Assembly: GCF_900113015.1 (NCBI RefSeq) | Contig: NZ_FONV01000036.1 | Coordinates: 1 to 39,176 of the forward strand | Origin: Actinoplanes philippinensis | GTDB lineage: Bacteria; Actinomycetota; Actinomycetes; Mycobacteriales; Micromonosporaceae | DNA length: 39,176 nucleotides | Direction of reading: 5' to 3' | Part shown: positions 38,805-39,176 of the stretch, piece by piece | Layout of the letters: every line of letters starts with the position of its first letter | Numbering within the stretch: the stretch's first letter is position 1 | The notes under the pieces: generated by a model | What the model was told of the DNA's origin: nothing | The model's database searches: none | The model's input: only the letters and a program-made list of their open reading frames with translations | Position numbers and translations under genes: made by a program

Positions 38805-39176
38805 TCAGCGGCGGTAGGTGCGCTTGGTCGTGAGCTTGCTGTTGCCCGCCCGGTCGTAGACGCGGAACTGGACGGTGAACTTCTTGCCGTACTTCTTCGG
38901 GTTGATCTTGAAGGCCCAGCCGGCTCGGTAATCGGTGGCGACCTTCTTGCCGTTGACCAGCAGTTCGACCCGGGCGACGCCGTTCTTGTCGGTCGCGTTC
39001 ACGGTGACGTTGAACGTCGTGGCCCGCTTCGTGTTGTTCTTCGGCGCGCTCTTGATCGACGCGGCCGGGGCCGTGTTGTCCACGATCACGGTCCGCTTGG
39101 CGGTCGCCGAGTTGCCCAGCCGGTCGACGGCGACCCAGGTGATCGTCTTGACGCCGTCCTTACCGGACGCCAGCCG
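38805..39176 (-). CDS. C-terminal part of a secreted Ig-like-domain protein (truncated by the window)
   Basis: The open frame continues from 39176 without a stop to TGA-equivalent at 38805, giving the last 123 residues. Two Ig-like modules are visible: the end of one (GVKTITWVAVDRLGNSATAK) and a complete one (NVTVNATDKNGVARVELLVN to YDRAGNSKLTTKRTYRR). The xxDRAGNS endings are typical of bacterial Ig-like repeats in extracellular proteins and hydrolases. The catalytic or anchoring part lies beyond the window. A start given at 39089 would be internal and is not supported. Confidence 0.8.
   Translation of the reverse strand, partial: RLASGKDGVKTITWVAVDRLGNSATAKRTVIVDNTAPAASIKSAPKNNTKRATTFNVTVNATDKNGVARVELLVNGKKVATDYRAGWAFKINPKKYGKKFTVQFRVYDRAGNSKLTTKRTYRR

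Noticed and set aside
1..39176. CRISPR arrays, prophage genes or megasynthase genes
   Set aside because: No regularly spaced repeats with unique spacers, no structural phage genes and no NRPS/PKS signatures were seen.

Overview
The window is high-GC actinobacterial DNA. Strong G/C at third codon positions, GTG starts, many apparently leaderless genes, a lone EccB-type ESX protein and an IdeR/DmdR-type iron box all fit an actinomycete. The overall protein flavour suggests Micromonosporaceae (Actinoplanes-like); the genus is inference, not shown by a marker gene. No phage, CRISPR array or secondary-metabolite megasynthase is visible. Most of it reads as chromosomal housekeeping and accessory sequence, with one insertion-sequence tail at the left edge.

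Layout. 1-97: last codons of a transposase-like gene. 98-8.0 kb: an orphan LytS-type histidine kinase, then a cell-envelope glycoconjugate region: a polyprenyl-phosphate sugar transferase, an Fpg/Nei glycosylase, a GT4 glycosyltransferase, and a tight three-gene minus-strand operon of LicC-like nucleotidyltransferase, sn-glycerol-1-phosphate dehydrogenase and CDP-alcohol phosphotransferase. 8.1-14.9 kb: aminotransferase, CorA transporter, EccB, a small membrane protein, cyclophilin, zinc-finger rhomboid and two small PH-like or unknown proteins. 14.9-17.6 kb: a split transketolase divergent from a SoxR regulator, with a perfect dyad between them, then a methyltransferase. 17.6-23.3 kb: secreted proteins, tRNA-Ser(TGA), quinone oxidoreductase, an NlpC/P60 hydrolase and a PEBP protein. 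23.4-26.4 kb: a methyltransferase divergent from a GT-C-type membrane glycosyltransferase. 26.4-31.1 kb: an iron/redox-flavoured block of a FhuF-like [2Fe-2S] protein with an iron box, a fusion of an XRE DNA-binding domain to a complete peptide deformylase, a flavohemoglobin and a CPBP membrane protease. 31.1-35.0 kb: a lysine/alanine/proline-rich protein, tRNA-Ser(GCT), tRNA-Arg(ACG), a 31-codon mini-gene, a degenerate membrane-transporter fragment with a 14-bp tandem repeat, and a secreted protein made of two near-identical 360-bp repeats. 35.1-39.2 kb: a SWIM/SNF2 ATPase, a small membrane protein and the end of an Ig-like secreted protein.

The most unusual items are the XRE-peptide deformylase fusion at 27589-29118, with a Fur/Zur-like dyad upstream, and the three-gene set at 5446-7998. 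Together those three genes could make, activate and transfer an archaeal-stereochemistry glycerol phosphate. Family assignments come from motifs read by eye; no database search was possible.
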